Counted from the first letter of the stretch, positions 26,605-36,704 are shown. The stretch is DNA of 64,000 nt from Flavobacterium macrobrachii (GCF_014486675.1 NZ_JACTAC010000004.1:1-64000), one strand, 5' to 3'. The notes: generated by a model from the letters alone, not told the origin. Program-made: numbers and translations.

Positions 26605-26612
26605 CAAATATA
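26605..26612 (-). promoter_or_regulatory. -7 box (TATATTTG) of eno
   Basis: This is an exact TAnnTTTG match on the minus strand, giving a leader of about 40 bases. TTG words lie 16 or more bases upstream. Confidence 0.6.
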
Positions 26613-26689
26613 TTCTATCTTTTTTTATCAATTTCACAATTTCCGCTAATGTTATTAACGCAAACGTTTTAGTGTAATTCAGTTTTTAT

Positions 26690-26823
26690 GAAGCGAATGA
26701 CTTGGTTAGTTTCAGTAATCCATTTTCCCGCTTTTCGTTTCAATCTGTCATTGCGAGGAACGAGGCAATCTCATCAAAAATTTAAAACGCAATGACAGGA
26801 TTTCCACTTCAATCGGGTCTAAT
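26690..26823 (-). repeat. Dispersed hairpin element, copy C, with nested second-family hairpin
   Basis: Read on the minus strand it has the conserved 5' block (TAGACCCGATTG, then GTGGAAATCC), the 3' block (GATTGAAACG, then AGCGGGAAAATGG) and the tail ATTCGCTTC. The central stem is CTGTCATTGCG/CGCAATGACAG (26745-26755 and 26788-26798). One arm of it belongs to the other repeat family at 26747-26772. Confidence 0.75.
26747..26772 (+). repeat. REP-like hairpin nested in copy C
   Basis: It reads GTC, stem ATTGC, loop GAGGAACGAG, stem GCAAT, CTC. This is the same architecture (GTC-stem-GA-rich loop-stem-CTC) as the two units flanking the GIY-YIG gene near 5.8-6.2 kb. Confidence 0.65.
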
Positions 26824-26832
26824 TGATAAATC

Positions 26833-27954
26833 TTAAACCGTTTGTAAACTATTGGCTTTTTTGATGTTGGCAACAAATTCATCAAAAAGATACGACGAAT
26901 CGTGTGGTCCAGGACTTGCTTCTGGATGATATTGAACCGAGAAACACGACTTCGATTTCATTCGCATTCCGGCAACTGTATTGTCATTCAAATGATAATG
27001 TGTAATTTCTACATCGGCATGGTTTTCAAGTTCTTCTCTATTTACAGCAAAACCATGATTTTGAGAGGTGATTTCTCCTTTTCCGCTCAATACGTTCATA
27101 ATTGGATGATTAATTCCTCGATGTCCATTGAACATTTTATAAGTAGAAATTCCATTTGCTAAACCAATAATTTGATGCCCAAGACAAATGCCAAAAACAG
27201 GTTTATCAGAATTAATGATTTGCTTTGCCACATTAATCACACCTTCTAAAGGCTCAGGATCGCCTGGACCATTTGACAAGAAATAACCATCTGGATTGAA
27301 TGATTGCAACTCATCAAAAGTTGCGTTGTATGGAAAAACTTTTATGTAACAGTCTCTTTTAGCTAGATTTCTTAGAATGTTTCTTTTGATACCTAAATCC
27401 AATGCTGAGATTTTATAAGTAGCATTTTCATCACCAAAAAAATAAGGTTCTTTAACCGAAACTTTGGAAGCTAATTCCAAACCTTTCATATCTGGAACAT
27501 TAATCAATAATTCTTTTAATTCGTCGATTGGAGTTCCATCGGTGCAAATAACAGCGTTTTGCGCACCATTATCGCGAATGTAACTTACCAAAGCTCGAGT
27601 ATCAACATCAGAAATACAGATTAGATTTTGTTTTTCGAAATAGTCATATAGATTACTTTCTGAATTTGGACGAGAGTGATTGAAACTAAAATTTTTACAA
27701 ACTAATCCAGAAATCATAATTTTTTCTGATTCTACTTCTTCGGCGTTGACTCCGTAATTTCCGATATGCGGATTGGTGGCAACCATTATTTGTCCAAAAT
27801 AAGATGGATCGGTAAAGATTTCTTGATATCCTGTCATTCCAGTATTGAAACATACTTCTCCAAAAGTTTTTCCAGAAATTCCAATTGATTTTCCGTAAAA
27901 AATGGTTCCGTCAGCTAGTAGTAGTAGTGCTTGTGGTCGTGTTGTGTATTTCAT
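26833..27954 (-). CDS. carA: Carbamoyl phosphate synthase small subunit
   Basis: The 373-residue glutamine amidotransferase subunit supplies ammonia to CarB for carbamoyl phosphate, used in arginine and pyrimidine synthesis. The CPSase small-chain domain (about 1-145) contains GKTFGEVCFNTGMTGYQEIFTDPSY. The class I amidotransferase domain has its nucleophile in GICLGHQIIG and the His-Glu pair in QYHPEASPG. carB is not in the window. It lies between the ribosomal operon and eno on the same strand, with an exact -7 box upstream. Confidence 0.97.
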   Translation of the reverse strand: MKYTTRPQALLLLADGTIFYGKSIGISGKTFGEVCFNTGMTGYQEIFTDPSYFGQIMVATNPHIGNYGVNAEEVESEKIMISGLVCKNFSFNHSRPNSESNLYDYFEKQNLICISDVDTRALVSYIRDNGAQNAVICTDGTPIDELKELLINVPDMKGLELASKVSVKEPYFFGDENATYKISALDLGIKRNILRNLAKRDCYIKVFPYNATFDELQSFNPDGYFLSNGPGDPEPLEGVINVAKQIINSDKPVFGICLGHQIIGLANGISTYKMFNGHRGINHPIMNVLSGKGEITSQNHGFAVNREELENHADVEITHYHLNDNTVAGMRMKSKSCFSVQYHPEASPGPHDSSYLFDEFVANIKKANSLQTV

Positions 27955-27976
27955 TTGTAGTTAGTTGTTGTAGTTG

Positions 27977-27984
27977 CAAATTTA
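27977..27984 (-). promoter_or_regulatory. -7 box (TAAATTTG) of carA
   Basis: This is an exact TAnnTTTG match 22 bases before the carA start codon, implying a leader of only about 15 bases. Confidence 0.6.
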
Positions 27985-28048
27985 GAGTATTCGTATTTAA
28001 TTATAAAATCGATTTATTAAAGTTTATAAACATTCCATTTGTTTCTTC

Positions 28049-28147
28049 TTTAGCCCCGATTGTAGTGGAAATCCTTGCCTTTTTAAGGCAAGATTGTAAC
28101 GAAAAGCGGGAAAATGGTTTGCTGGTATTTCCAGAAGATTCGCTGCA
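28049..28147 (+). repeat. Dispersed hairpin element, copy B
   Basis: The conserved blocks are TTTAGCCCCGATTGTAGTGG and AGATTGTAACG, followed by AGCGGGAAAATGG. The private central hairpin is CTTGCC/GGCAAG with a short T/A loop. It sits between the carA promoter and the rplQ terminator, antisense to both genes. Confidence 0.75.
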
Positions 28148-28157
28148 AAAAAAAAAA

Positions 28158-28181
28158 GGATAAACAAAAATTTGTTTATCC
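28158..28181 (-). terminator. Terminator of the ribosomal superoperon
   Basis: A perfect 11-bp stem, GGATAAACAAA/TTTGTTTATCC, has a 2-base centre. A long T-run follows on the minus strand, 25 bases after the rplQ stop. Confidence 0.85.
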
Positions 28182-28205
28182 TTTATATTTATGAATTTGT
28201 ATTCA

Positions 28206-28715
28206 TTATTCTGCACTTGGAGTTTCTTCTGAAGCAGTTTCTGGAGCAGATGGTGCTGGAGTTTCAGCAGCTGGAGCAGTTGTTTCTGCTTTTTTGCTTT
28301 TTCCACCACGACGGCTTTTAGATTTTTTCTCTTCTTTTTTACCACCATTGTAAAGTTCGTTGAAATCAACTAGCTCAATCATTGCCATATCAGCATTATC
28401 TCCAAGACGGTTTCCTAACTTGATGATACGAGTATAACCACCTGGACGATCGCCTACTTTTGCTGCTACTTCTCTAAAAAGCTCTGTAACTGCATATTTG
28501 TTACGTAGGTAAGCGAAAACAATACGACGATTATGAGTAGTGTCTTCTTTTGACTTTGTAACTAGCGGCTCTACGAATTGTTTTAGCGCTTTTGCTTTGG
28601 CAACAGTTGTATCAATACGTTTGTGTTCGATAAGTGAACAAGCCATATTAGCTAACATAGATTTTCTATGTCCAGTCTGTCTGCTTAAATGATTTACTTT
28701 TTTTCCGTGTCTCAT
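28206..28715 (-). CDS. rplQ: 50S ribosomal protein L17
   Basis: The 169-residue protein is bL17, which lines the exit-tunnel region. The core is residues 1-115 ([49 protein letters not shown]). A roughly 50-residue tail follows, first Lys/Arg rich and then Ala/Pro/Glu/Thr rich, as seen in Bacteroidota L17. It is the last gene of the superoperon, 63 bases after rpoA, and ends at a strong terminator. Confidence 0.97.
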   Translation of the reverse strand: MRHGKKVNHLSRQTGHRKSMLANMACSLIEHKRIDTTVAKAKALKQFVEPLVTKSKEDTTHNRRIVFAYLRNKYAVTELFREVAAKVGDRPGGYTRIIKLGNRLGDNADMAMIELVDFNELYNGGKKEEKKSKSRRGGKSKKAETTAPAAETPAPSAPETASEETPSAE

Positions 28716-28778
28716 GACGTTTTTTTTTAACCTTCATCTTGCTTCAATCCGCTATCGGAGCGCAAAATATGAAGTAAT

Positions 28779-29771
28779 TTATTCTTTATCTAATTTGTAT
28801 TTTCCTAAATCCATTCCGAAAGTTAAGTTCTTGTTGGCAACTAATTCGTCTAACTCAGTTAGCGATTTTTTACCAAAATTACGGAATTTCATAAGGTCAT
28901 TTTTGTTGAAAGATACAAGATCTCCAAGTGTATCAACTTCGGCTGCTTTTAAACAGTTTAAAGCTCTTACTGATAAGTCCATGTCAACAAGTTTAGTTTT
29001 TAACAACTGACGCATGTGTAATGATTCTTCATCGTATGATTCTGTTTGAGCAATTTCATCAGCTTCTAAAGTAATTCTCTCATCTGAGAATAACATAAAG
29101 TGGTGAATTAGAACTTTGGCAGCTTCTGTTAAAGCATCTTTTGGATTGATTGAACCATCAGTTTTGATTTCGAAAACTAATTTTTCATAATCTGTTTTTT
29201 GCTCAACACGGAAATTTTCAATAGCATATTTTACATTTTTTACTGGTGTAAAAATTGAGTCTGTAAATATAGTACCAATTGCTGCGTTTTGTTTTTTGTT
29301 TTCCTCTGCAGGAACATAACCACGTCCTTTTTCTATAGTTAATTCCATGTTTAGGTTAACTTTACTATCAAGATTACAAATTACTAATTCTGGGTTTAAT
29401 ACTTGAAAACCAGAGATGAATTTTTGAAAATCACCAGCAGTAATTTGGTCTTTTCCTGAGATTGAGATAGAAACTGTTTCGTTATCTACATCTTCAATTT
29501 GACGTTTGAAACGTACTTGTTTAAGATTAAGGATAATTTCGGTAACATCTTCAACAACTCCTGAAATAGTAGAGAATTCATGCTCAACACCTTCGATACG
29601 AACCGAAGTGATTGCATAACCTTCTAGAGCAGAAAGTAAAACTCTTCTAAGTGCATTACCAACTGTCAATCCGTAACCAGGTTCTAAAGGTCTGAATTCA
29701 AACTTACCTTCAAAATCGGTTGAATCGATCATGATAACTTTATCGGGCTTCTGAAAATTAAATATTGCCAT
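28779..29771 (-). CDS. rpoA: DNA-directed RNA polymerase subunit alpha
   Basis: The 330-residue protein has the N-terminal assembly domain ([28 protein letters not shown]) and the C-terminal domain (about 255-320, [22 protein letters not shown]) that contacts activators and A+T-rich promoter DNA. The alpha dimer nucleates core polymerase assembly. The length is normal. It sits between rpsD and rplQ as in the classical alpha operon. Confidence 0.98.
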   Translation of the reverse strand: MAIFNFQKPDKVIMIDSTDFEGKFEFRPLEPGYGLTVGNALRRVLLSALEGYAITSVRIEGVEHEFSTISGVVEDVTEIILNLKQVRFKRQIEDVDNETVSISISGKDQITAGDFQKFISGFQVLNPELVICNLDSKVNLNMELTIEKGRGYVPAEENKKQNAAIGTIFTDSIFTPVKNVKYAIENFRVEQKTDYEKLVFEIKTDGSINPKDALTEAAKVLIHHFMLFSDERITLEADEIAQTESYDEESLHMRQLLKTKLVDMDLSVRALNCLKAAEVDTLGDLVSFNKNDLMKFRNFGKKSLTELDELVANKNLTFGMDLGKYKLDKE

Positions 29772-29792
29772 AATTTAGACTGATGTCAATTA

Positions 29793-30398
29793 TTATTTGT
29801 TGTACAACTCAACGATTAATTGTTCTTTGATGTTTTCTGGGATTTGCAATCTTGCAGGAACTGAAACAAAAGTTCCTTCTTTCGTATCGTTGTTCCAAGT
29901 AATCCACTCATAAACGTGTGAAGAATTAGCTAATGAACGTTCAATAGCTTCAACTGATTTAGATTTTTCACGTACAGCAACTTTATCACCTGCTTTTAAG
30001 TGGTATGACGGGATGTTTACTAACTCTCCATTAACCGTAATGTGCCTGTGAGAAACGATTTGTCTTGCTGCTCTTCTTGAAGATGCAATACCCATTCTGT
30101 AAACTACATTATCTAAACGAGCTTCACATAATTGTAAAAGGATTTCACCTGTTACACCTTTAGAAGCTGCAGCTTTTTCGAACAAATTTCTGAATTGCTT
30201 TTCTAAAATACCATAAGTATATTTAGCTTTTTGCTTTTCCATTAACTGAACAGCATATTCAGATTTTTTACCTCTTTTTTTAGCCAACCCATGTTGTCCT
30301 GGAGGATAATTTCTTTTTTCGAAGGCTTTGTCTTCTCCGAATATTGCTTCGCCAAATTTACGAGCAATTTTTGTACTTGGACCAGTATATCTTGCCAT
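29793..30398 (-). CDS. rpsD: 30S ribosomal protein S4
   Basis: The 201-residue uS4 is a primary 16S-binding assembly protein and part of the mRNA-entry proofreading site. It has [21 protein letters not shown] and the S4 RNA-binding module ([31 protein letters not shown]). It lacks zinc-binding cysteines in the N-terminus (C- form). The 80-base gap before it holds a bulged hairpin that is a candidate S4 autoregulatory leader. Confidence 0.98.
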   Translation of the reverse strand: MARYTGPSTKIARKFGEAIFGEDKAFEKRNYPPGQHGLAKKRGKKSEYAVQLMEKQKAKYTYGILEKQFRNLFEKAAASKGVTGEILLQLCEARLDNVVYRMGIASSRRAARQIVSHRHITVNGELVNIPSYHLKAGDKVAVREKSKSVEAIERSLANSSHVYEWITWNNDTKEGTFVSVPARLQIPENIKEQLIVELYNK

Positions 30399-30413
30399 TT
30401 TAAATTGTTTTTA

Positions 30414-30463
30414 GATAGAGATTATGAATTCAGGTCAAATCCTTCGATAATCTGATTTCTATC
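30414..30463 (-). promoter_or_regulatory. Candidate S4 leader hairpin before rpsD
   Basis: On the minus strand GATAG and AGATTAT, split by a 5-base bulge, pair with ATAATCT and CTATC around a 21-base apical loop. It lies 16 bases before the rpsD start in one of the few wide gaps of the operon. S4-binding leaders are known in several phyla. I recall an Rfam family called S4-Flavobacteria, but I could not check this. Confidence 0.6.
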
Positions 30464-30478
30464 TTTGTTATACTATAA

Positions 30479-30862
30479 TTATACTCTACGTCTTTTAGGA
30501 GGACGACATCCATTGTGTGGCATTGGAGTAACATCAATAATTTCTGTTACTTCAATTCCTGAGTTATGAATAGATCTGATAGCAGACTCACGTCCGTTAC
30601 CTGGACCTTTTACATAAACTTTTACTTTTTTAAGACCAGCTTCTAAAGCAACTTTTCCACAATCTTCTGCTGCCATTTGAGCTGCGTATGGAGTGTTCTT
30701 TTTAGAACCTCTGAAGCCCATTTTACCAGCTGAAGACCAAGAGATAACTTCACCTTTTTTGTTTGTCAAAGAAATGATGATATTATTGAAAGTTGCATTA
30801 ATATGAGCTTCACCCGTTGATTCAACGATAACTTTACGTTTTTTTGCAGTTGCTTTAGCCAT
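30479..30862 (-). CDS. rpsK: 30S ribosomal protein S11
   Basis: The 127-residue uS11 of the 30S platform lies near the E-site codon. It has [22 protein letters not shown] and the conserved C-terminal [18 protein letters not shown]. The gene follows rpsM by 8 bases and is followed by the rpsD leader gap. Confidence 0.98.
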   Translation of the reverse strand: MAKATAKKRKVIVESTGEAHINATFNNIIISLTNKKGEVISWSSAGKMGFRGSKKNTPYAAQMAAEDCGKVALEAGLKKVKVYVKGPGNGRESAIRSIHNSGIEVTEIIDVTPMPHNGCRPPKRRRV

Positions 30863-30870
30863 ATTACTTA

Positions 30871-31245
30871 TTATTTAGTTGCTTTTTTCTTGTTAGCAAC
30901 AGTTTTTCTTTTACCTTTTCTTGTTCTAGAGTTGTTCTTAGTTCTTTGACCTCTTAATGGAAGACCAACTCTATGACGAATTCCTCTATAACATCCAATG
31001 TCCATTAAACGTTTGATGTGTAATGAAACTTCTGAACGAAGTTCACCTTCAATTTTGTAATATGATACAGCATCACGGATTGCTCCAATTTGCTCATCAT
31101 TCCAATCTTGAACTTTAGTATCTTGGCTTACATGAGCTTTTTCTAAAATCTCAATTGCTCTACTTTTACCAATTCCGAAGATGTAGGTTAAAGCGATAAC
31201 TCCTCTTTTGTTTTTTGGGATGTCTACCCCTGCTATTCTTGCCAT
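30871..31245 (-). CDS. rpsM: 30S ribosomal protein S13
   Basis: The 124-residue uS13 of the 30S head forms bridges to L5 and contacts P-site tRNA through its basic tail. It shows [24 protein letters not shown] and [25 protein letters not shown]. It starts the classical alpha-operon segment just after rpmJ. Confidence 0.98.
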   Translation of the reverse strand: MARIAGVDIPKNKRGVIALTYIFGIGKSRAIEILEKAHVSQDTKVQDWNDEQIGAIRDAVSYYKIEGELRSEVSLHIKRLMDIGCYRGIRHRVGLPLRGQRTKNNSRTRKGKRKTVANKKKATK

Positions 31246-31247
31246 AA

Positions 31248-31364
31248 CTATCCTTGTCTTTGTTTAAATCTAGGATTCTTTTTATTAATCACGTACAATC
31301 TTCCTTTGCGACGCACGATAATGCACTCGGCACTTCTTTTTTTAACTGATGCTCTTACTTTCAT
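31248..31364 (-). CDS. rpmJ: 50S ribosomal protein L36 (zinc-free form)
   Basis: A 38-codon gene lies between infA and rpsM. The product starts [20 protein letters not shown] and ends NPRFKQRQG, typical bL36. Only one of the usual four zinc ligands remains (Cys14), so it is the zinc-independent type. It is 10 bases from infA and 2 bases from rpsM. Confidence 0.95.
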
Positions 31365-31374
31365 ATTAGTAGCT

Positions 31375-31590
31375 TTAGTATCTATAAGTAATTCTTGCTT
31401 TTGACAAATCATAAGGGCTCATTTCTAATTTCACTTTATCACCAGGTAATAATTTGATGTAATGCATACGCATTTTTCCTGAAATATGAGCAATTACAAT
31501 ATGTCCATTTTCTAATTCTACACGGAACATAGCATTTGACAATGCTTCAATTATTGATCCGTCTTGTTCTATTGCTGATTGTTTTGCCAT
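31375..31590 (-). CDS. infA: Translation initiation factor IF-1
   Basis: The 71-residue OB-fold protein binds the 30S A site during initiation. It shows [39 protein letters not shown]-type family sequence in full, and a KARITYRY end. It directly follows secY; the adk and map genes found here in many bacteria are absent. Confidence 0.97.
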   Translation of the reverse strand: MAKQSAIEQDGSIIEALSNAMFRVELENGHIVIAHISGKMRMHYIKLLPGDKVKLEMSPYDLSKARITYRY

Positions 31591-31595
31591 AAAAA

Positions 31596-32939
31596 TTAAG
31601 CTACTGCTTTTCTATTTTTACCACTTTTCATCAATCCATCATAGTGTTTATTCAATAAATAAGAATTTATTTGTTGAATAGTATCGATAGCAACACCAAC
31701 CATAATGATTAGCGAAGTACCTCCATAGAACATTGCCCAAGATTGTTGTACATCTAAGCTTACTACTATAGCTGGGAACACAGCAATTAAAGCAAGAAAT
31801 AATGCACCAGGGAATGTTATTAATGACATAATTTTATCAAGAAAATCGGATGTTTCAACACCTGGTTTTACACCAGGAATAAAACCACCACTTCTTTTTA
31901 AATCATCGGCCATTTTGTTTGTTGGTACTGTAATTGCTGTATAGAAATAAGTAAATATTAATATTAACAATGCAAATACAAAATTGTACCAAAAACCAAA
32001 CATATTACTAAACTCACCTGCTATAGACTGAGAAGTTTCAGATTTTGAAAGACCAGCTAAAGCCGCAGGAATAAACATAATTGCTTGAGCAAAAATGATT
32101 GGCATTACTCCTGATGCGTTTAATTTTAATGGAATCCATTGTCTGTTTCCACCTAACATATCTTGTTCAAAATCTCCTGCTGTCGTACGACGTGCATACT
32201 GTACAGGAATTTTTCTAACAGCCATTACTAAAAGTACACAAGCAATTATTACTAATAACCATACCACTATTTCAAAAACAAGAAGCATTGGACCACCATT
32301 ATTGTTAGTCACTTTAGATGTAAACTCCTGAAGTAAAGCTTGAGGAAGTCTTGCTAAAATACCAACCATAATTAAAAGTGAAATACCGTTTCCAATACCT
32401 TTATCAGTAATTTTTTCACCTAACCACATGGCAAAAATTGTACCTGTAGTAAGAATTAAAACCGATGAAAACAAGAATGAAAAAGAATCAAAACCTAAAA
32501 GGAATGCACTACTAGGCAAAGTTCTGTACAAGTTATAGATATAACCTGGACCTTGAACTAAAGTAATAGCGATTGTTAACCACCTAGTGATTTGATTTAT
32601 CTTTTTTCTTCCGCTTTCACCATCTTTCTGAAGCTTTTGTAGGTATGGAATAGCAATACCCATTAATTGTACTACAATTGAAGCCGAGATGTAAGGCATG
32701 ATACCTAAGGCAAATACAGATGCTTTTGAGAAAGCTCCACCAGTAAACATATCAAGTATTGATCCAATACCTTGTTCTGTTTGTCCTGCTAAGCTATTCA
32801 ATTGAGTCGCATCAATACCTGGTAAAGTAACATGTGCTCCAAATCGGTAAACTAATAACAAACCTAATGTAATTAGAATTCTATTTTTTAGTTCTTCTAT
32901 TTTCCAAACATTATTTAATGATTCAAAAAACTTCTTCAT
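31596..32939 (-). CDS. secY: Preprotein translocase subunit SecY
   Basis: The 447-residue channel subunit has ten membrane helices. The plug region follows the first helix ([14 protein letters not shown]), and conserved segments [18 protein letters not shown] and GNGISLLIM are present. It also has the cytoplasmic loop [24 protein letters not shown] that contacts SecA and ribosomes. It follows rplO by 11 bases in the spc segment. Confidence 0.98.
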   Translation of the reverse strand: MKKFFESLNNVWKIEELKNRILITLGLLLVYRFGAHVTLPGIDATQLNSLAGQTEQGIGSILDMFTGGAFSKASVFALGIMPYISASIVVQLMGIAIPYLQKLQKDGESGRKKINQITRWLTIAITLVQGPGYIYNLYRTLPSSAFLLGFDSFSFLFSSVLILTTGTIFAMWLGEKITDKGIGNGISLLIMVGILARLPQALLQEFTSKVTNNNGGPMLLVFEIVVWLLVIIACVLLVMAVRKIPVQYARRTTAGDFEQDMLGGNRQWIPLKLNASGVMPIIFAQAIMFIPAALAGLSKSETSQSIAGEFSNMFGFWYNFVFALLILIFTYFYTAITVPTNKMADDLKRSGGFIPGVKPGVETSDFLDKIMSLITFPGALFLALIAVFPAIVVSLDVQQSWAMFYGGTSLIIMVGVAIDTIQQINSYLLNKHYDGLMKSGKNRKAVA

Positions 32940-32950
32940 TGTTTATAGAA

Positions 32951-33403
32951 TTATAATGTTACAGCTTCACCTCCAGCAGCTTCGATAGCGGCTTTTGCAG
33001 TAGCAGTAAATTTATGAGCGGTTACTTTTAATTTTGCTTTTAACTCTCCTCTTCCTAATATTTTAACAACTTCATTTTTAGTAGCTAATCTATTTTCTAC
33101 TAAAGCAGTAAAATCTACTGTATCTGTTACTAAACCATTATCTACTAAAGCTTGTAAAGTATCAAGATTTACACCTTGGTACTCAACACGATTAATATTT
33201 TTAAAACCAAACTTAGGTACACGTCTTTGAAGTGGCATTTGACCTCCTTCAAAACCAATCTTTTTAGAATAACCTGAACGAGATTTTGCTCCTTTGTGAC
33301 CACGTGCAGCAGTACCACCTTTTCCAGAACCTTCTCCTCTACCTAGTCTTTTATTTTGATTGTGTGTTGAACCTTCAGCTGGTTGCAAGTTACTTAAATT
33401 CAT
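32951..33403 (-). CDS. rplO: 50S ribosomal protein L15
   Basis: The 150-residue uL15 has a Gly/Arg-rich N-terminal extension that threads into 23S rRNA (GRGEGSGKGGTAARGHKGAKSR is abridged here to GRGEGSGKGG, then RGHKGAKSR). The globular C-terminal domain ends EAAGGEAVTL. It lies between rpmD and secY. Confidence 0.97.
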   Translation of the reverse strand: MNLSNLQPAEGSTHNQNKRLGRGEGSGKGGTAARGHKGAKSRSGYSKKIGFEGGQMPLQRRVPKFGFKNINRVEYQGVNLDTLQALVDNGLVTDTVDFTALVENRLATKNEVVKILGRGELKAKLKVTAHKFTATAKAAIEAAGGEAVTL

Positions 33404-33415
33404 AACTATAATTTG

Positions 33416-33598
33416 TTATTTAGTTTCTTCTACAGAAACCAAGTGTTTAACTTTATTTACCATTCCAAGGATAGCAGGATTTGAATCATGCTCAACAACT
33501 TGTCCTAACCTTTTAAGCCCAAGAGCTACTAAAGTTTTCTTTTGTGTCAACGGACAGTTGATTTGACTTCTTACTTGTTTTACTAATATCTTTGCCAT
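33416..33598 (-). CDS. rpmD: 50S ribosomal protein L30
   Basis: The 60-residue uL30 is of the short bacterial form (KILVKQVRSQINCPLTQKKT, ALGLKRLGQVVEHDSNPAI). It lies 12 bases after rpsE and 12 before rplO. Confidence 0.96.
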   Translation of the reverse strand: MAKILVKQVRSQINCPLTQKKTLVALGLKRLGQVVEHDSNPAILGMVNKVKHLVSVEETK

Positions 33599-33610
33599 AA
33601 TTTCCTTGAA

Positions 33611-34132
33611 TTAACCTTTAAATACTTTTTCTAAAGAAATACCTCTTTGTTTTGCAACAGTATAAGCACTTCTCATTTGTAATAAAGCATCAAAAGTAGC
33701 TTTAACCACATTGTGAGGGTTTGATGAACCTTGAGATTTTGATAATACATCGTGAATACCTACTGATTCAAGTACTGCACGAACAGCACCACCAGCAATA
33801 ACTCCTGTACCATGAGATGCAGGCATTAAATATACCGCTGCTCCACCAAATTTACCTTTTTGTTCGTGAGGTACTGATTGACCACTTAAAGGAATTCTAA
33901 CTAAATTCTTTTTTGCATCTTCAACTGCTTTTGCAATTGCTTCTGAAACATCTTTAGATTTTCCTAATCCGTGACCTACAACACCGTTTTCATCACCTAC
34001 AACAACAATAGCAGAAAAGCCAAAAGCTCTACCTCCTTTAGTTACTTTGGTAACACGATTTACACTTACCAGACGATCTTTTAATTCAAGACCGCTAGGT
34101 TTTACTAATTCTACATTTTTGTATTTAGACAT
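33611..34132 (-). CDS. rpsE: 30S ribosomal protein S5
   Basis: The 173-residue uS5 lies at the mRNA entry and decoding-accuracy region. It has the double-stranded RNA-binding-like N-terminal domain ([22 protein letters not shown]) and the C-terminal domain with [16 protein letters not shown] and [16 protein letters not shown]. Confidence 0.98.
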   Translation of the reverse strand: MSKYKNVELVKPSGLELKDRLVSVNRVTKVTKGGRAFGFSAIVVVGDENGVVGHGLGKSKDVSEAIAKAVEDAKKNLVRIPLSGQSVPHEQKGKFGGAAVYLMPASHGTGVIAGGAVRAVLESVGIHDVLSKSQGSSNPHNVVKATFDALLQMRSAYTVAKQRGISLEKVFKG

Positions 34133-34138
34133 AATATA

Positions 34139-34492
34139 TTAGAATTTAAGTCCAGCGGCTCTAGCGCCTTCTGCTAATGATTTAATACGACCGTGGTATA
34201 AATAACCTCCTCTGTCGAAAGTTACAGTATCAATCCCGGCTTTTAACGCTTTTTCTGCTGCAAGTTTTCCAACTGCAGCTGCAACTTCAACGTTTGTACC
34301 TTTGTTATCTATTCCTTTATCTCTCGATGAAGCTGCTAATAAAGTTACACCATTCACATCATCAATTAGTTGTGCATAGATTTCTTTATTACTTCTGAAT
34401 ACAGATAATCTTGGTTTAGCAGTAGTACCGCTAACAATCTTTCTGATTCTGAATTTAATTCTTTGTCTTCTTTCAGTTTTTGTTAATGACAT
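34139..34492 (-). CDS. rplR: 50S ribosomal protein L18
   Basis: The 117-residue uL18 binds 5S rRNA at the central protuberance. It shows [35 protein letters not shown] and the ending [20 protein letters not shown]. It lies 6 bases before rpsE. Confidence 0.97.
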   Translation of the reverse strand: MSLTKTERRQRIKFRIRKIVSGTTAKPRLSVFRSNKEIYAQLIDDVNGVTLLAASSRDKGIDNKGTNVEVAAAVGKLAAEKALKAGIDTVTFDRGGYLYHGRIKSLAEGARAAGLKF

Positions 34493-34503
34493 AATGCTAA
34501 TTT

Positions 34504-35046
34504 TTACGCTGATTTACCTGCTTTTCTTCTTAATACTTCACCAACAAACTTAACTCCTTTTCCTTTGTAAGGTTCTGGTTTACGGAAACCTCTGATTTTT
34601 GCAGCGATTTGTCCGATTAATTGTTTGTCATGAGAAGTTAACTTTACGATTGGATTTTTTCCTTTTTCTGAAATTGTTTCTAATTTTACTTCTGGAGCAA
34701 CTTCTAAAACAATATTATGAGAAAAACCTAACGCTAAGTCTAATTTTTGACCTTGGTTTGAAGCTCTATAACCAACTCCAACCAATTCTAATTCTTTTGT
34801 AAAACCATCAGATACACCTACAATCATGTTATTGATTAAAGATCTGTATAATCCGTGTTTTGCTCTTTGTTCTTTATTATCAGAAGATCTTTCAACTGTT
34901 AATTGACCTTCTTCAACTTTAATAGTTACATCTGAGTAATCTTGTGAAAGTTGACCTAATTTTCCTTTTACAGTAACTGTGTTTTCGTTAACTTCAACAG
35001 TTACACCTGCAGGAATTGAAATTGGATTTTTACCTATTCTTGACAT
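34504..35046 (-). CDS. rplF: 50S ribosomal protein L6
   Basis: The 180-residue uL6 has two tandem alpha-beta domains near the sarcin-ricin loop. It has [19 protein letters not shown] at the start and [19 protein letters not shown] near the end. Confidence 0.98.
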   Translation of the reverse strand: MSRIGKNPISIPAGVTVEVNENTVTVKGKLGQLSQDYSDVTIKVEEGQLTVERSSDNKEQRAKHGLYRSLINNMIVGVSDGFTKELELVGVGYRASNQGQKLDLALGFSHNIVLEVAPEVKLETISEKGKNPIVKLTSHDKQLIGQIAAKIRGFRKPEPYKGKGVKFVGEVLRRKAGKSA

Positions 35047-35060
35047 TGTTTAACTGTTTA

Positions 35061-35459
35061 TTAGTATACGTAACAAATTACTTCTCCACCAACATTTAAT
35101 TGCTTAGCTTGTTTCCCAGTCATAAGACCTTTTGAAGTTGAAACAATAGCAATTCCTAATCCGTTAAGGATTCTAGGTAATTTAGCAGCACCTGCATATT
35201 TACGTAAACCTGGTTTACTAATTCTTTGGATATCTCTAATTACTGGCTCTTTTGTATCTTTATCGTACTTCAAAGCAATTTTGATGGTACCTTGAACTGT
35301 GGTATCATCAAATTTGTAACTAAGGATATATCCTTGATCAAATAAAATTTTTGTGATTTCTTTTTTCAAGTTAGACGCTGGAATTTCAACCACTTTATGG
35401 TTTGCCATTACTGCATTTCTAACTCTCGTAAGATAATCTGCAATTGGATCTGTATACAT
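35061..35459 (-). CDS. rpsH: 30S ribosomal protein S8
   Basis: The 132-residue uS8 is a central-domain assembly protein. It has [19 protein letters not shown] and the C-terminal [31 protein letters not shown] 103-base gap separates it from rpsN. That gap contains an exact -7 box, so the genes from rpsH onward may have a second promoter. Confidence 0.97.
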   Translation of the reverse strand: MYTDPIADYLTRVRNAVMANHKVVEIPASNLKKEITKILFDQGYILSYKFDDTTVQGTIKIALKYDKDTKEPVIRDIQRISKPGLRKYAGAAKLPRILNGLGIAIVSTSKGLMTGKQAKQLNVGGEVICYVY

Positions 35460-35538
35460 ATGTATAAATTTGCGGTTATGGTTTTCAAAAAGTACTCACT
35501 AAATGAACCTTTAACCAGTTAAATTATTTTTTGGTTTG

Positions 35539-35546
35539 CAAAAGTA
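35539..35546 (-). promoter_or_regulatory. Internal -7 box (TACTTTTG) between rpsN and rpsH
   Basis: This is an exact TAnnTTTG match on the minus strand, about 80 bases before the rpsH start. The -33 element is not clear. The downstream leader includes AACTGGTTAAAGGTT, a possible small stem. Confidence 0.5.
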
Positions 35547-35562
35547 ATAACTTTTTACGAAA

Positions 35563-35832
35563 CTACCAAGAAGCTTTTTTTACTCCTGGTATTAAACCTT
35601 GATTAGCCATTTCACGGAATGTTACACGTGAAATACCGAATTGACGCATATAACCTCTTGGTCTTCCTGTTAATTTACAACGATTGTGCATACGAACTGG
35701 TGAAGCATTTTTTGGTAATTTTTGTAACCCTTCGTAATCTCCAGCTTCTAATAAAGCTTTTCTTTTCTCAGCGTACTTAGCTACCGTTTTAGCTCTTTTA
35801 ACCTCACGGGCTTTCATTGATTCTTTAGCCAT
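35563..35832 (-). CDS. rpsN: 30S ribosomal protein S14 (zinc-free form)
   Basis: The 89-residue uS14 is of the C- type: the N-terminal basic helix is followed by [20 protein letters not shown] with a single Cys, so no zinc knuckle can form. It lies 3 bases after rplE. Confidence 0.97.
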   Translation of the reverse strand: MAKESMKAREVKRAKTVAKYAEKRKALLEAGDYEGLQKLPKNASPVRMHNRCKLTGRPRGYMRQFGISRVTFREMANQGLIPGVKKASW

Positions 35833-35835
35833 GTC

Positions 35836-36387
35836 TTAATTCTTTTTAAAAGGTAAACCTAATTCAGCCAATAATGACTTTGCTTCTTTGTCTGTGTTTG
35901 CAGATGTTACAAATGTAATATCCAAACCTGAGATTTTGTTTACTTTATCAATATCAATTTCTGGGAAAATAATTTGTTCAGTAACTCCAAGGTTGTAATT
36001 ACCTCTTCCGTCAAAACCAGTTGCCTTGATACCATTAAAATCTCTTACACGTGGTAAAGACGAAGTAATAAGTCTATCTAAAAACTCATACATTCTTTCG
36101 CCTCTAAGAGTAACTTTTGCACCAATTGGCATACCTTTTCTCAATTTGAAAGACGCAACGTCTTTTTTAGAAATAGTAGCCACTGCTTTTTGTCCAGTAA
36201 CTTTCGTTAACTCATCAACTGCATAGTCAACTAATTTTTTATCAGATACTGCTGCTCCAACTCCACGGCTTAAAACGATTTTTTCCAATTTTGGAACTTG
36301 CATTACGTTTTTGTATCCGAACTCTTCTTTAAGGGCAGCAATTACTCTGTCCTTATATTCTTGTTTAAGTCTAGGTGTATATGCCAT
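35836..36387 (-). CDS. rplE: 50S ribosomal protein L5
   Basis: The 183-residue uL5 binds 5S rRNA and touches P-site tRNA and S13. It shows [22 protein letters not shown] at the start, [14 protein letters not shown] in the middle and [18 protein letters not shown] at the end. Two bases separate it from rplX. Confidence 0.98.
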   Translation of the reverse strand: MAYTPRLKQEYKDRVIAALKEEFGYKNVMQVPKLEKIVLSRGVGAAVSDKKLVDYAVDELTKVTGQKAVATISKKDVASFKLRKGMPIGAKVTLRGERMYEFLDRLITSSLPRVRDFNGIKATGFDGRGNYNLGVTEQIIFPEIDIDKVNKISGLDITFVTSANTDKEAKSLLAELGLPFKKN

Positions 36388-36389
36388 AA

Positions 36390-36704
36390 CTATAATACTT
36401 GATTAGATTTTTTTGAAAATCTCACTTTCTTATCTCCTTCTACTTTGATACCCACTTTAGTAGCCTTTTTAGATTTTGGATCTATCAAAGCCAAGTTTGA
36501 AATATGAATAGGAGCTTCTTTCTTAACAATTCCTCCTTGAGGTTTTTTTGCACTTGGTTTTGTATGTTTTGAAACCATGTTTACACCTTCAACGATTGCT
36601 TTGTTTTTTTCACGGTCAACACTAACAACTTTACCTTCAGAACCTTTGTGGTCTCCTGCGATAACTGTTACAATGTCTCCTGATTTTATTTTTAGCTTTA
36701 TCAT
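36390..36704 (-). CDS. rplX: 50S ribosomal protein L24
   Basis: The 104-residue uL24 is an early assembly initiator at the tunnel exit. It has the KOW motif ([21 protein letters not shown]) and [20 protein letters not shown]. Confidence 0.97.
   Translation of the reverse strand: MIKLKIKSGDIVTVIAGDHKGSEGKVVSVDREKNKAIVEGVNMVSKHTKPSAKKPQGGIVKKEAPIHISNLALIDPKSKKATKVGIKVEGDKKVRFSKKSNQVL

Noticed and set aside
27885-28163. Plus-strand frame over the carA leader and repeat copy B
   Set aside because: It runs over the carA promoter and the dispersed element, with a composition of shadow type.
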